A DNA stretch of 64,000 bases from Planctomycetota bacterium (GTDB taxonomy: Bacteria > Planctomycetota > JAJSAM01 > JAJVHW01): the NCBI GenBank assembly GCA_021776825.1, contig JAJFFG010000038.1:1-64000 (forward strand), read 5' to 3'. Made by a program: the position numbers and the translations under genes. Positions 54,085 through 61,917 of the stretch are shown in pieces; positions within the stretch are counted from its first letter, which is position 1; every line of letters starts with the position of its first letter. The notes below the pieces were generated by a model. That model ran no database searches and was not told the DNA's origin. It saw only the letters and a list, made by a program, of their open reading frames with translations.

Positions 54085-54104
54085 CTAAGCCCGAGGAGGG
54101 AACC

Positions 54105-54521
54105 ATGGACACCGTCGTCGTCATGTACCTGAGCTACGTCGCACTCAGTGTGGGGCTGACCATCTGGGTCGCGCAGACGCTCTCGAAGAACGGTCGCGTG
54201 TTCCTCGTCGACGTCTTCGACGGCCGCGAGGACCTCGCCAACTCGATCAACCACTTGCTCGTCGTCGGCTTCTACCTGATCAACCTCGGCTACGTGACGC
54301 TGGCGCTCCGGACGTCCGAGGCCGTCGACACCACCCGCGTGGCCGTCGAGGTCCTGGCGTTCAAGATCGGCCTCGTGCTGCTGGTCCTGGGCGGCATGCA
54401 CTTCATGAACATGGTGATTTTCTCGAAGATCCGCCGTCGCAGGCGGCTCGAGGACACGCCCCCGCCGGTGACTCCGGACGAGATCCTCGCCCACGGTCCG
54501 CTCGGCCTGGGCGGAACGTAA
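54105..54521 (+). CDS. Small integral membrane protein
   Basis: 138 residues with about three membrane helices (6-26, 50-68, 84-105) and a basic then Pro-rich cytoplasmic tail (KIRRRRRLED). Preceded by a strong GAGGAGGG site. Found here with a DCC-family protein and a TetR regulator, all within one operon. Not assigned to a named family. Confidence 0.75.
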   Translation: MDTVVVMYLSYVALSVGLTIWVAQTLSKNGRVFLVDVFDGREDLANSINHLLVVGFYLINLGYVTLALRTSEAVDTTRVAVEVLAFKIGLVLLVLGGMHFMNMVIFSKIRRRRRLEDTPPPVTPDEILAHGPLGLGGT

Positions 54522-54916
54522 TGGAGCGGCTCACGGTCCTCTACGACGCGCGCTGCATGCTCTGCCGCCAGGTGCGCGCTTGGCTCGAGGTCCAGCCGCG
54601 CTTCGTGGAGATCGACTTCATGGCGGCCCGCTCGGAGCGGGCCGCCAACCGGTTTCCGACGCTCGACCAGGACCGGCTGCTTGACGACCTGACCGTCGTC
54701 GCCAACGACCGGATGGTCTATCGCGGCGGGAAGGCGTTCGTGATGTGTCTGTGGGCGCTGCGAGAGTACCGAGGCCTCTCGGTGCGCCTCTCGGCTCCGC
54801 ACATGCTGCCGCTCGCCGAGGCGTCGTTCCGCTGGGTGTCGAAGAACCGCGGCCGGTCGCGGTTCCTGCGGCGTCTGTTCCCCACCGACCAGCGACCGAT
54901 CCGGAGCCACTCGTGA
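54521..54916 (+). CDS. DCC-family thiol-disulfide oxidoreductase-like protein (DUF393)
   Basis: 131 residues. VLYDARCMLCRQ carries a CxxC and corresponds to the DxxCxxC start of DCC1-like proteins. The rest follows the thioredoxin-like pattern (FVEIDFMAARS, DRMVYRGGKAFVMCLWALRE). Redox role inferred. ATG overlaps the previous stop by one base (TAATG). Confidence 0.82.
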   Translation: MERLTVLYDARCMLCRQVRAWLEVQPRFVEIDFMAARSERAANRFPTLDQDRLLDDLTVVANDRMVYRGGKAFVMCLWALREYRGLSVRLSAPHMLPLAEASFRWVSKNRGRSRFLRRLFPTDQRPIRSHS

Positions 54917-55626
54917 CCAGTCCCGCCGTCCCGCGCAAGCGGACCGACAAGGGCGCGCAGACGCGCGCCCGCATCCTCGAAGCGGCCATCGAGCTGTTCC
55001 GGGAGCGCGGGTACGACGGAACCACGATGCGCGGCATCGCCGACCGCGCAGGAGTCTCGCTCGGCAACGCGTACTACTACTTCAAGTCGAAGGAGGTCCT
55101 GGTCCAGGACTTCTACCGGCGCTCCCACACGGAGCATCTCGACTCGGCCGAGCGAGTCCTCGCCACGGAGACGCACGTCGAGGCGCGACTTCGCGGAGTG
55201 CTCCTGACCAAGATCGAGACGTCCGAGCCGTACCACCGATTCTCCGGTGTGCTGTTCAAGACGGCGGCTGACCCAGAGAGCCCGTTGAGTCCATTCAGTG
55301 AGGAGTCGGCCCCCAGTCGCCGCGAGTCCACACGACTCATGGAGCGCGTGATCGAGGGCAAGGGACTGCGCACGACTCCGGACCTGCGCGCAGAGCTCCC
55401 CGACCTTCTGTGGACGTACCAGATGGGGATCATCCTGTTCTGGATCCACGATCGTTCCGAGGGTCGCAAGCGGACGCGCATCCTCATCGACCGCACGGTC
55501 CCGCTCGTGATCCGCATCGTGAACCTGGGCAGCCTGCCCGTGATTCGCACGCTGACGCGTCGCGCGACGGCGTTCCTCCGGGAGCTGCGCGACGCTCGCG
55601 AGATCCCACCGACGCCCGCCGACTAG
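54913..55626 (+). CDS. TetR-family transcriptional repressor
   Basis: 237 residues starting at GTG 54913, overlapping the DCC gene by GTGA; the longer frame is a shadow. HTH domain: TRARILEAAIELFRERGYDG with TTMRGIADRAGVSLGNAYYY and FKSKEVL. C-terminal ligand domain is helical (LLWTYQMGIILFWIHD). As third gene of the operon with two palindromes in front, it very likely represses its own operon. Ligand unknown; the TTGAAC operator type is often seen in lipid- or steroid-related TetR proteins, a weak hint only. Its stop overlaps the convergent vanZ-like stop. Confidence 0.92.
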   Translation: MTSPAVPRKRTDKGAQTRARILEAAIELFRERGYDGTTMRGIADRAGVSLGNAYYYFKSKEVLVQDFYRRSHTEHLDSAERVLATETHVEARLRGVLLTKIETSEPYHRFSGVLFKTAADPESPLSPFSEESAPSRRESTRLMERVIEGKGLRTTPDLRAELPDLLWTYQMGIILFWIHDRSEGRKRTRILIDRTVPLVIRIVNLGSLPVIRTLTRRATAFLRELRDAREIPPTPAD

Positions 55627-56819
55627 TCGAGCACGCCGGAGCGGTGCGCACTCAGGATGCGCCGGACCGCTCCGACCTGCTGGTGGTAGATCACGCCGCC
55701 GAGCAGCGCCGCCCCCAGCGTGAACGCACCGCGGATCACGCTCGCGCCGTACGCCGGGTGCAGTCCGCGCGCCACCTCCAGGACGATCGCGGCGCCCGCC
55801 GTCCAGGCCAGGACCGAGACGAGAAAGCGATCATCATCGCGACGCCCGTGGGCCTCAGCCACCACATATCCGCCGATGGTCACGGCGGCGAGATAGTGGA
55901 GCTCGCGCAGCATCGCCTCCAGCCTGGGAGGCCCGAGCTGCTCCGTCAGATCGGGGTACCAGAAACCGCCGTGGAAGCCCGTCGGCGCCACCTGTCCCTC
56001 CCACGGCCAGAGATCGATCAGCACGAGGTACGCCACCAAGAGCGGAGCGATGCGCTTCAGCGTCGGCATTTCGAAGCGTCGGTCGGCGGAACTGTGGAAC
56101 CGCGGCGAGGCGAGCTGCAGTCGCGTGATGATGGCGACACCGGCGGCGCAGATGACGACCCGCCCCGGGTGGTCCTTCATGCCCGTGATCGAGGCGACGA
56201 GGAACCACGCACCCGCGATGAACGCGATCGAGTTGGGCCCGAGGACGCCAGCGGGCTTGAGCCGATGTGTCCAGACGGCCGCGAGCAGCGTGCCGCCGAG
56301 CAGGCCGGGGAGGAACGCGAGCGTGACACGCGTCAGGTCGTCGCCGCTCGAGTAGCCGTGGAGCCAGAGCAGCGGGACGAGCAGGTAGAAGAGCGACATC
56401 AGCGGCAGCTCGAGGGCGATGCGGCCGGCGAGCCGAGGGTTGAGGTTGCGGCGCACCGCGTCGAGGAACAGCGCGCCCATCCAGGCCCCGCCCGCGTTCG
56501 TCGCGACGTCGATCGGGCTCGTGTAGCGCCCCACGATGAACAGCTGCGTGATCTCGACCGCGCCACTGAGCACCACGCCCCAGAGCAGTGCAGCGATGCA
56601 CCACCGATCGCGGTCGGAGCCCGTCGACAGTCGGTAGAGGAACCCCGGCACCGCGAAGAGCACCGCGTTCGTGACGATGTCGAACTGGTTGCCCGCGAGG
56701 GTGATCTCGAAGCGCGCGGGCATGTCGAACTGGAACGGCGCCAACGTGATGAGCCCGATGACCAGCACCATGTACGTGACCATGGTGCGGCCGAGCGTCT
56801 CGGGGGTCCCGCGGCTCAT
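55623..56819 (-). CDS. VanZ-like membrane protein
   Basis: 398 residues from ATG at 56819 (ATGA overlap with the LETM1-like gene). About ten hydrophobic helices in two halves. The first half has the VanZ pattern: PFQFDMPARFEI, FDIVTNAVLFAVPGFLYRL and GAVEITQLFIVGRYTSPIDVATNAGGA. Family members can give low-level teicoplanin resistance or act in envelope lipid processes; here the function is unknown. Confidence 0.85.
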   Translation of the reverse strand: MSRGTPETLGRTMVTYMVLVIGLITLAPFQFDMPARFEITLAGNQFDIVTNAVLFAVPGFLYRLSTGSDRDRWCIAALLWGVVLSGAVEITQLFIVGRYTSPIDVATNAGGAWMGALFLDAVRRNLNPRLAGRIALELPLMSLFYLLVPLLWLHGYSSGDDLTRVTLAFLPGLLGGTLLAAVWTHRLKPAGVLGPNSIAFIAGAWFLVASITGMKDHPGRVVICAAGVAIITRLQLASPRFHSSADRRFEMPTLKRIAPLLVAYLVLIDLWPWEGQVAPTGFHGGFWYPDLTEQLGPPRLEAMLRELHYLAAVTIGGYVVAEAHGRRDDDRFLVSVLAWTAGAAIVLEVARGLHPAYGASVIRGAFTLGAALLGGVIYHQQVGAVRRILSAHRSGVLD

Positions 56820-57661
56820 GATCGAGTGTCGCCGAAGCCCGCTGCCCTGCGTAGAGCCGCCAGCCCGACCCACGCGCTCTCGCCGTCCAGGCAGACGAAG
56901 ACCGGCATCTCGGAGTCGGCTTCCCCTGTCTCCCCCCATCGCACGGGCCCGAACACATCGCCGTGCAGCTGGAGATACCAGCGGCGGCCGGCGGCGACCT
57001 CGGGAACGAGCCTCGCCAGGCGTCCGAGTTCGGCGTCGTAGAGCGCCTGCTCCTCGGCGTCGATCTCACCGTCGTCGTTGAAGTCCCAGTGCGTGAGCAG
57101 CGCCGAGCGCGCCGCGACATCGCGGCGACGGAGGTGTCGAATCTCGAGCTCCGCCAGGACCTCGTCGAGCTGGTCGGCAACGCCGTGCTCGCCGCGCCCG
57201 CGGAGCGATGTGCTGCGCGTGCGCAATCGATCGCGGACGGCGGCCTCGCGCCAGCGCGAGGGAAGCAGTCCCAGGCGCTGCAGCATCCACGGCGTCACGA
57301 GCATGAAGCCTGGCAGCGGCACCATGGCGGTCGCAGCGGTGAGCAGCCCCGCCGGCACCGTCCGAAGCGCGTCGAGCGCCTGCGCCTTGACGGTGTCCGC
57401 CTCGATGTCGCTCAGCGTGCGGCCCTGCACGCGGTCCACGATCAGGTCCCAGGCCTCGCGGCTGTCGCGCAGCTCCTGGACGGCAAGTCGCCAGTGATGA
57501 GCGGCCTCGGCGCGCAGGCCATCGGTCAGGCGACGCAGAACGCCGACCGGACGATCGAGGAGCGCGATCTCCGCGGTCAACTGCTCGAGCTCGGCGGCCT
57601 CGTCGCCGAGACCGCGTTCGCGCAGTTCCGCAGTGATCTCGCCGAGGTCGCGCTCCGCCAT
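56816..57661 (-). CDS. LETM1-like protein with EF-hand
   Basis: 281 residues from ATG at 57661. Residues 10-70 are helical with heptad-like Leu. The LETM1-like core has LDALRTVPAGLLTAATAMVP with LPGFMLVTPWMLQRLGLLPS. An EF-hand calcium loop, DFNDDGEIDAEE, occupies about residues 193-204 with standard Asp/Asn/Asp/Asp ligands. The C-terminal part (WYLQLHGDVFGPV) resembles GYF2-type display domains. LETM1 proteins are ion or ribosome-associated regulators; the EF-hand suggests calcium-dependent behaviour. Confidence 0.82.
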   Translation of the reverse strand: MAERDLGEITAELRERGLGDEAAELEQLTAEIALLDRPVGVLRRLTDGLRAEAAHHWRLAVQELRDSREAWDLIVDRVQGRTLSDIEADTVKAQALDALRTVPAGLLTAATAMVPLPGFMLVTPWMLQRLGLLPSRWREAAVRDRLRTRSTSLRGRGEHGVADQLDEVLAELEIRHLRRRDVAARSALLTHWDFNDDGEIDAEEQALYDAELGRLARLVPEVAAGRRWYLQLHGDVFGPVRWGETGEADSEMPVFVCLDGESAWVGLAALRRAAGFGDTRS

Positions 57662-57706
57662 GCTCTCCCGTCCCGCCGTCGCGGCGCGACATGCTACCGT
57701 CCCGCC

Positions 57707-59125
57707 GTGCCTGAGCTCCCCGAGGTCGAGACCGTTGCCCGCCTCGTGCGACCCGACCTGGTCGGCCGCTCGATCGTCGGCGTCCGCGTCCAGTGGGAGC
57801 GCTCGCTCGGCGGGCCGAGTACCCGCGCGTTCGGTAGCCGGGTTCGCGGATGCCGGATCGACGCGGTTCGACGCCGCGGCAAGCACATCGTGATGGACCT
57901 CTCCCGATCGGACGAGCCGGCGGGCGCCATCGTCTGCCACCTGCGTATGACGGGCCGGCTCCACGTGGAGCCGAAGGGCACCGCGCGCGATCCGTACTCG
58001 CGTGTCGAACTGCGCCTCGACGACGGCGCCACGCTCCGCTTCGTCGACGTGCGCAAGTTCGGGCGTTTCCAGTGGGTGCCGGACGCGGAGGCGTTCCTGG
58101 CTCACCTCGGCCCCGAGCCCCTGAGTCCGCAGTTCACGGGACCGCGCTTCGCTGCCGCACTCGGCAGCCGGCGTCGCGTGCTGAAGCCGCTCCTGCTCGA
58201 TCAGGAGTTCGTCGTGGGCCTGGGGAACATCTACGTCGACGAGGCGCTGCACGTCGCGGGGCTGCATCCGTTGTGGCGGTCGGATCGCGTGACGCGCGAC
58301 GCGGCGCTGCGACTGCACCGCGCTGTTCGTCGCATCCTGCGCGAGGCCATCCGTCGCGAGGGCTCGAGCTTCGACGCGTTCTACCGGACCCCCGAGGGGC
58401 AGCCAGGCAGCTACCAACATCAATTCCGCGTCTACGGGCGACACGGGCGGCCCTGCCGAACCTGCGAACGGACCATCCAGCGCATTGTGGTCGGACAGCG
58501 CGGGACGCACATCTGCACGCAGTGTCAGCCCGCGCCGCGCCCCAGCGGACCCAGCGGACCCAGCCGCGCGGAACGCAGTCGAACGCGCGTCGTCGTGCGC
58601 CGCGCGCGGATCGAGGACGCCGACGAGATCGGTCTGATCCACATGACCGCGTGGCAGTCCGCGTACCGCGGCATCCTCGCGCAGGGCTTCCTCGACGGAT
58701 TGGACCTCGGGCAATGGCAAGCCCGTCGTCGCACTGGCATCCGCGAGCCGCGGCACCCCGAGTCGCGGACGTGGGTGGTGACGCGGGGAGACGAGATCCT
58801 CGGCTTCGCCGTCTCCGGCCCGACGCGCGATGCCGACGACGATGGCGATGACGATGACAACGGTCGGCGGACGGGCGAGGTCTACGCGATCTACCTGCGC
58901 CCGGGTCAGGTCGGCCGCGGCCTCGGGCGCCGGTTGTTCACGTACGCGCTCTCGGCGCTGCGTCGCGGCGGCAAGCGAGAGTCTGTCGTGTGGGTGCTCG
59001 ACAGGAACGATCTCGGGAAGCGGTTCTACGAAGCTGCGGGGATGCACCTGGACGGCGGACTCAAGACGATCCGCCTCGGAGGTGATGAGCACGTCGAGGT
59101 GCGGTATCGGGTGGCTCTGCAATGA
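57707..59125 (+). CDS. mutM: Formamidopyrimidine-DNA glycosylase fused to a GNAT acetyltransferase
   Basis: 472 residues starting at GTG 57707; the frame upstream is a shadow. Residues 2-275 are a full Fpg: PELPEVET with the catalytic N-terminal Pro2 and Glu3, GKHIVMDL, HLRMTGRL, GLGNIYVDEAL and RVYGRHGRPC. The zinc finger uses Cys250, Cys253, Cys270 and Cys273. A Pro/Ser/Gly linker (RPSGPSGPS) leads to a GNAT domain (about 293-472): VVVRRARIEDADEIGLIHMT, EVYAIYLRPG and acetyl-CoA loop GQVGRGLGRRL at 400-409, then WVLDRNDLGKRFYEAAGM. The GNAT could modify a DNA-repair partner, an amino sugar or peptide. No stop or frameshift between halves. Overlaps the methyltransferase gene by 4 nt. Confidence 0.92.
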   Translation: MPELPEVETVARLVRPDLVGRSIVGVRVQWERSLGGPSTRAFGSRVRGCRIDAVRRRGKHIVMDLSRSDEPAGAIVCHLRMTGRLHVEPKGTARDPYSRVELRLDDGATLRFVDVRKFGRFQWVPDAEAFLAHLGPEPLSPQFTGPRFAAALGSRRRVLKPLLLDQEFVVGLGNIYVDEALHVAGLHPLWRSDRVTRDAALRLHRAVRRILREAIRREGSSFDAFYRTPEGQPGSYQHQFRVYGRHGRPCRTCERTIQRIVVGQRGTHICTQCQPAPRPSGPSGPSRAERSRTRVVVRRARIEDADEIGLIHMTAWQSAYRGILAQGFLDGLDLGQWQARRRTGIREPRHPESRTWVVTRGDEILGFAVSGPTRDADDDGDDDDNGRRTGEVYAIYLRPGQVGRGLGRRLFTYALSALRRGGKRESVVWVLDRNDLGKRFYEAAGMHLDGGLKTIRLGGDEHVEVRYRVALQ

Positions 59126-59730
59126 GTCGTCTCATCGAAGTGGACGTGACTCCCGGGACCGAGCTGCCCGAGCGAGCCGCCGCGTTTCTGGCCGACGCCG
59201 ATCGACAGCTCGACGCGCTCCTCGCCGGCGGACTCCGTGAGACGTTGCCGTGCTTCGCGCCGAGTGATCACGCACTCGTCGGGCGCACATTCGCGGCGCT
59301 CGTCGACCAGGGGCTACGCGGTGAGCATCTGCTCGAATGGGGCTCCGCGCTCGGCGAGGCCACCGGGCTCGCGTCGCTGCTCGGCTTTCGCGCGTCCGGG
59401 ATCGAGCTCGAGCCGTCGCTCGTCGCCGCATCGCGGCGACTCCTCTCGGACCACGGGATCGACGCCGAGATCGCGGAGGGCAGCTTCGTCCCGGACGGCT
59501 ACGAGGCGCCGTCGGACGTCGGCGATCCGGACACGCTGAACGTCCGCGACGGGGTGGCTGCGTACGACGAGCTCGGGCGCGACATCGACGACTTCGCGGT
59601 GGTGTTCTCGTATCCGTGGCCTGGCGACGAGGAACTGCACTTCGACCTCTTCGCCGAACACGCCGCGACCGGCGCGTTGCTCGTGACGTACCACGGGATG
59701 GACGGCGTGCGCGTCCAGCGGCGCGTCTAG
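59122..59730 (+). CDS. Class I SAM-dependent methyltransferase-like protein
   Basis: 202 residues. HLLEWGSALGEATGLASLLG and FRASGIELEPSLVAASRRLL form the AdoMet-binding region, with the acidic Glu after the second strand. The end is shorter than a typical methyltransferase and no substrate motif is visible. ATGA overlap with the MutM-GNAT gene argues for co-translation. The TAG stop (59728-59730) is the left end of inverted-repeat element E. Confidence 0.75.
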   Translation: MSRLIEVDVTPGTELPERAAAFLADADRQLDALLAGGLRETLPCFAPSDHALVGRTFAALVDQGLRGEHLLEWGSALGEATGLASLLGFRASGIELEPSLVAASRRLLSDHGIDAEIAEGSFVPDGYEAPSDVGDPDTLNVRDGVAAYDELGRDIDDFAVVFSYPWPGDEELHFDLFAEHAATGALLVTYHGMDGVRVQRRV

Positions 59731-59966
59731 CCCGGACTATTCATGACGACTCACGCGCCTGAGCGGTCCAGACCGCCGATCTCCGCGTTGCGCCTCCTCC
59801 GAGACGGAACGGCGTCGCAGTTGTCGGCGCGCCTTGATCTCGACGATCTGTCCTCGCTCAGGACGGGCCACTCCGCGTGTGCGGTTGCTCCCGCATCCAG
59901 GCGTTTCTGCACTCCCGGACGTCGGTCGTCACGGAGTGCGCGAGCCTCATGAATAGGCCGGGCTAG
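59728..59966. repeat. Terminal-inverted-repeat element, copy E (about 239 bp)
   Basis: Left end TAGCCCGGACTATTCATGAC and right end read inward CTAGCCCGGCCTATTCATGA: 20 bases that match except for a one-base shift or change. The most perfect inverted ends of the five copies. CTAG is present at both outer edges. It supplies the TAG of the methyltransferase-like gene. No gene inside; the gap ends at the FKBP gene. Confidence 0.88.
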
Positions 59967-60001
59967 GCGGCGCGCCCTATCGGACGCGCAGCAGTTCCGC
60001 T

Positions 60002-60484
60002 CTATCGGACTCGCAGCAGCTCGATGTCGAAGAGCAGGTCGGCGTTCGGCGGGATGATCGGGGGATACCCGTCGGCGCCGTACGCGAGCGCAGGAGGGAT
60101 CTTCACGGTCCATCGGTCGCCCACGTGCATCCGCGCCACGGTCATGTCCCAGCCCGAGATGACGTTGCCCTTGCCGAGGCGGAACTCGAACGCTTCGCCG
60201 CGATCGCGTGAGCTGTCGAACTTCTTCCCGTCGGGGAACGTGCCCGTGTAGTGGACCGCAACCGTGTCGCCGGTTCTGGCCTCCAAGCCGTCCCCACGCG
60301 TCACGACCTTCACGGCGATGCCGGGCACGCGGGCTCGGCCGGACGGCAGCGTGAACGCATCCTGGCTCAGGTCGGGGGTGGGCGGCGCCGCCGGCGCGTC
60401 GCCGCCGCCCGGCGCGGCTCCGTTGCAGGCCGTGACGAGAGTGATCGACGAGAGCAGCAGCGCGACCTGGATGAGGTTCGACAT
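60002..60484 (-). CDS. FKBP-type peptidyl-prolyl isomerase, lipoprotein
   Basis: 160 residues from ATG at 60484; a longer frame to 60628 is a shadow across the regulator promoter. Lipobox TAC with Cys at about 20 (SSITLVTACNG). FKBP core: DTVAVHYTGTFPDGKKFDSS, FEFRLGKGNVISGWDMTVAR, MHVGDRWTVKIPPALAYGADG and NADLLFDIELLRV. Folds prolyl bonds of exported proteins in the periplasm. Confidence 0.93.
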   Translation of the reverse strand: MSNLIQVALLLSSITLVTACNGAAPGGGDAPAAPPTPDLSQDAFTLPSGRARVPGIAVKVVTRGDGLEARTGDTVAVHYTGTFPDGKKFDSSRDRGEAFEFRLGKGNVISGWDMTVARMHVGDRWTVKIPPALAYGADGYPPIIPPNADLLFDIELLRVR

Positions 60485-60545
60485 GCGCGCACGATGGCGA
60501 ATCAGGGTCCGCGCAGCACGGAATCGACGGGGGCTTGCGGATATT

Positions 60546-60557
60546 CTACAGATGTAG
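60546..60557. promoter_or_regulatory. BlaI/CopY-type operator
   Basis: Palindrome CTACA-GA-TGTAG, an exact TACANNTGTA core. It lies 15 nt before the blaI-like start and between the divergent FKBP and blaI-like genes. Expected to be bound by the dimeric regulator encoded next to it, giving autoregulation. Confidence 0.8.
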
Positions 60558-60571
60558 TAGGTTCCGCCGCG

Positions 60572-60934
60572 ATGCGACTGAGCGACGCGGAATGGACGGT
60601 GATGCAGGTGGTATGGCAACGCGGCCACGCCACGGCGCGCGACGTCCTGGACAGCGCGGGCGCGGAAACCGGCTGGGCGTACACGACGGTCAAGACCGTG
60701 CTGGCGCGGCTGACGGAGAAGGGCGCGCTCTCGGCCCGGATGGACGGCCGTACCAGCGTCTACACACCACAGGTCTCGCAGTCCGAGGCCCGTCGCACCG
60801 CCGTCCGATCCTTGATCGAGAAGGCGTTCGGCGGGGCCGTGTCACCGCTGCTGCAGTTCCTTGACGAGGGCTCCCTCTCCGACCCCGAGCGGGCCCGCCT
60901 CCGCGATCTGCTCGACCGCGAGGATGCGTCATGA
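60572..60934 (+). CDS. BlaI/MecI-family transcriptional repressor
   Basis: 120 residues from ATG at 60572. LSDAEWTVMQVVWQRGHATA and AYTTVKTVLARLTEKGALSA make the winged helix. The C-terminal dimerisation region ends with LRDLLDRED. Typical of repressors inactivated by a BlaR1-type protease, whose gene follows with an ATGA overlap. Confidence 0.95.
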   Translation: MRLSDAEWTVMQVVWQRGHATARDVLDSAGAETGWAYTTVKTVLARLTEKGALSARMDGRTSVYTPQVSQSEARRTAVRSLIEKAFGGAVSPLLQFLDEGSLSDPERARLRDLLDREDAS

Positions 60935-61917
60935 TCACGCCCTCGATCATGCTCGAGTGGGGTCTCGCCGTCCTGGTGCAGTCGACGCTCGTGTTCGCCA
61001 TCGCGTTCGCGGCGGATCGGCTGCTGGCGCGTGCCTGGCCGCGGCTCCGCATGACGATCTGGCTCCTGGCCCTCGTGCGTCTGGTGCTGCCGCCCGACCT
61101 CGCCTCGCCGTGGAGCGTCGCCGCGCTCGTCCCGACGACGTCGATCGGAGTGGTCGCGTCATCCACCGCAGTGCCTGCGTGGCCGCTCGTGATCTGGGGG
61201 CTTGGCGCCGTGACCGTCGGGGCGGCTGCGCTGCTCCGAGAGCGTCGACTGCGGGCAAGCGTGCTCGACGGCGCGACGCCGGCTCCCGCGTGGCTCCTCG
61301 ACGAAGTCCGCCGCGCAGCGACGCAGCTCGGGCTGCGCGTTTCCCCACTCGTGCGCATCACTTCGGCCGATGTGACCGCGGCCGTTGTCGGCACGCTGCG
61401 CCCGGTCATCGTGGTCTCCCGCGGGGCCGTCGATCACATGGATCGCGACGAGCTGCGCCACGTGATCCTGCACGAGGTCGCTCACGTGCGCCGCCGCGAT
61501 CCGCTGCAGAGGATGCTCGTCAGCGCGCTGGTCGCCGTGTGGTGGTTCCAGCCGCTCGCGTGGCTGGCCGCGCGCAAGCTGGCGGCCGTGCGTGAGCTCT
61601 GCTGCGACGCGACGGTCGCGGACACACTTCGCGAAGCGACCGGTGACTATCGGCGCACGCTGCTGGCGGCGGCACGACGTCTCGCCGGCCAGTCGACATC
61701 GACCGCCGCGCTCGGCCTGTTGCGGGGCGACGAGGTGATCGCGCGACTTCGCCATCTCGAGCGCCCATCCTGGCGTCGCCCCGTCGCACGACGGGCTTCG
61801 TCTGCGCTGCTCGGCGTGGTGATGGCGGTGTTCGTGCTGCCGGCCGCGGCGCGTGTCGTCGCACCGGACCTGCGTGCCGCGCACGAGGTCATGGAGCGGG
61901 CAGCGGCCGGAGAGTGA
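60931..61917 (+). CDS. BlaR1-like M56-family membrane metalloprotease
   Basis: 328 residues. Membrane helices at about 8-29, 40-54 and 85-101; zinc protease motif HEVAH (181-185) in the sequence HVILHEVAHVRRRD; downstream AVRELCCDATVAD with the third-ligand Glu; final helix about 288-306. It has no penicillin-binding sensor domain, so it must sense something other than beta-lactam through its membrane part or a partner. Expected to cleave or inactivate the BlaI-like repressor. Confidence 0.92.
   Translation: MITPSIMLEWGLAVLVQSTLVFAIAFAADRLLARAWPRLRMTIWLLALVRLVLPPDLASPWSVAALVPTTSIGVVASSTAVPAWPLVIWGLGAVTVGAAALLRERRLRASVLDGATPAPAWLLDEVRRAATQLGLRVSPLVRITSADVTAAVVGTLRPVIVVSRGAVDHMDRDELRHVILHEVAHVRRRDPLQRMLVSALVAVWWFQPLAWLAARKLAAVRELCCDATVADTLREATGDYRRTLLAAARRLAGQSTSTAALGLLRGDEVIARLRHLERPSWRRPVARRASSALLGVVMAVFVLPAAARVVAPDLRAAHEVMERAAAGE

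Larger units (their letters stand above)
53803..54104. other. Intergenic region with divergent promoters
   Basis: 302 bp between the DUF368 gene (minus) and the membrane-protein operon (plus). It holds the two TetR-type palindromes described separately. No ORF is convincing. Confidence 0.6.

Noticed and set aside
59728..59966. Inverted-repeat elements as integron attC sites
   Set aside because: They are too long, lack GTTRRRY core sites, and there is no cassette array or integrase.
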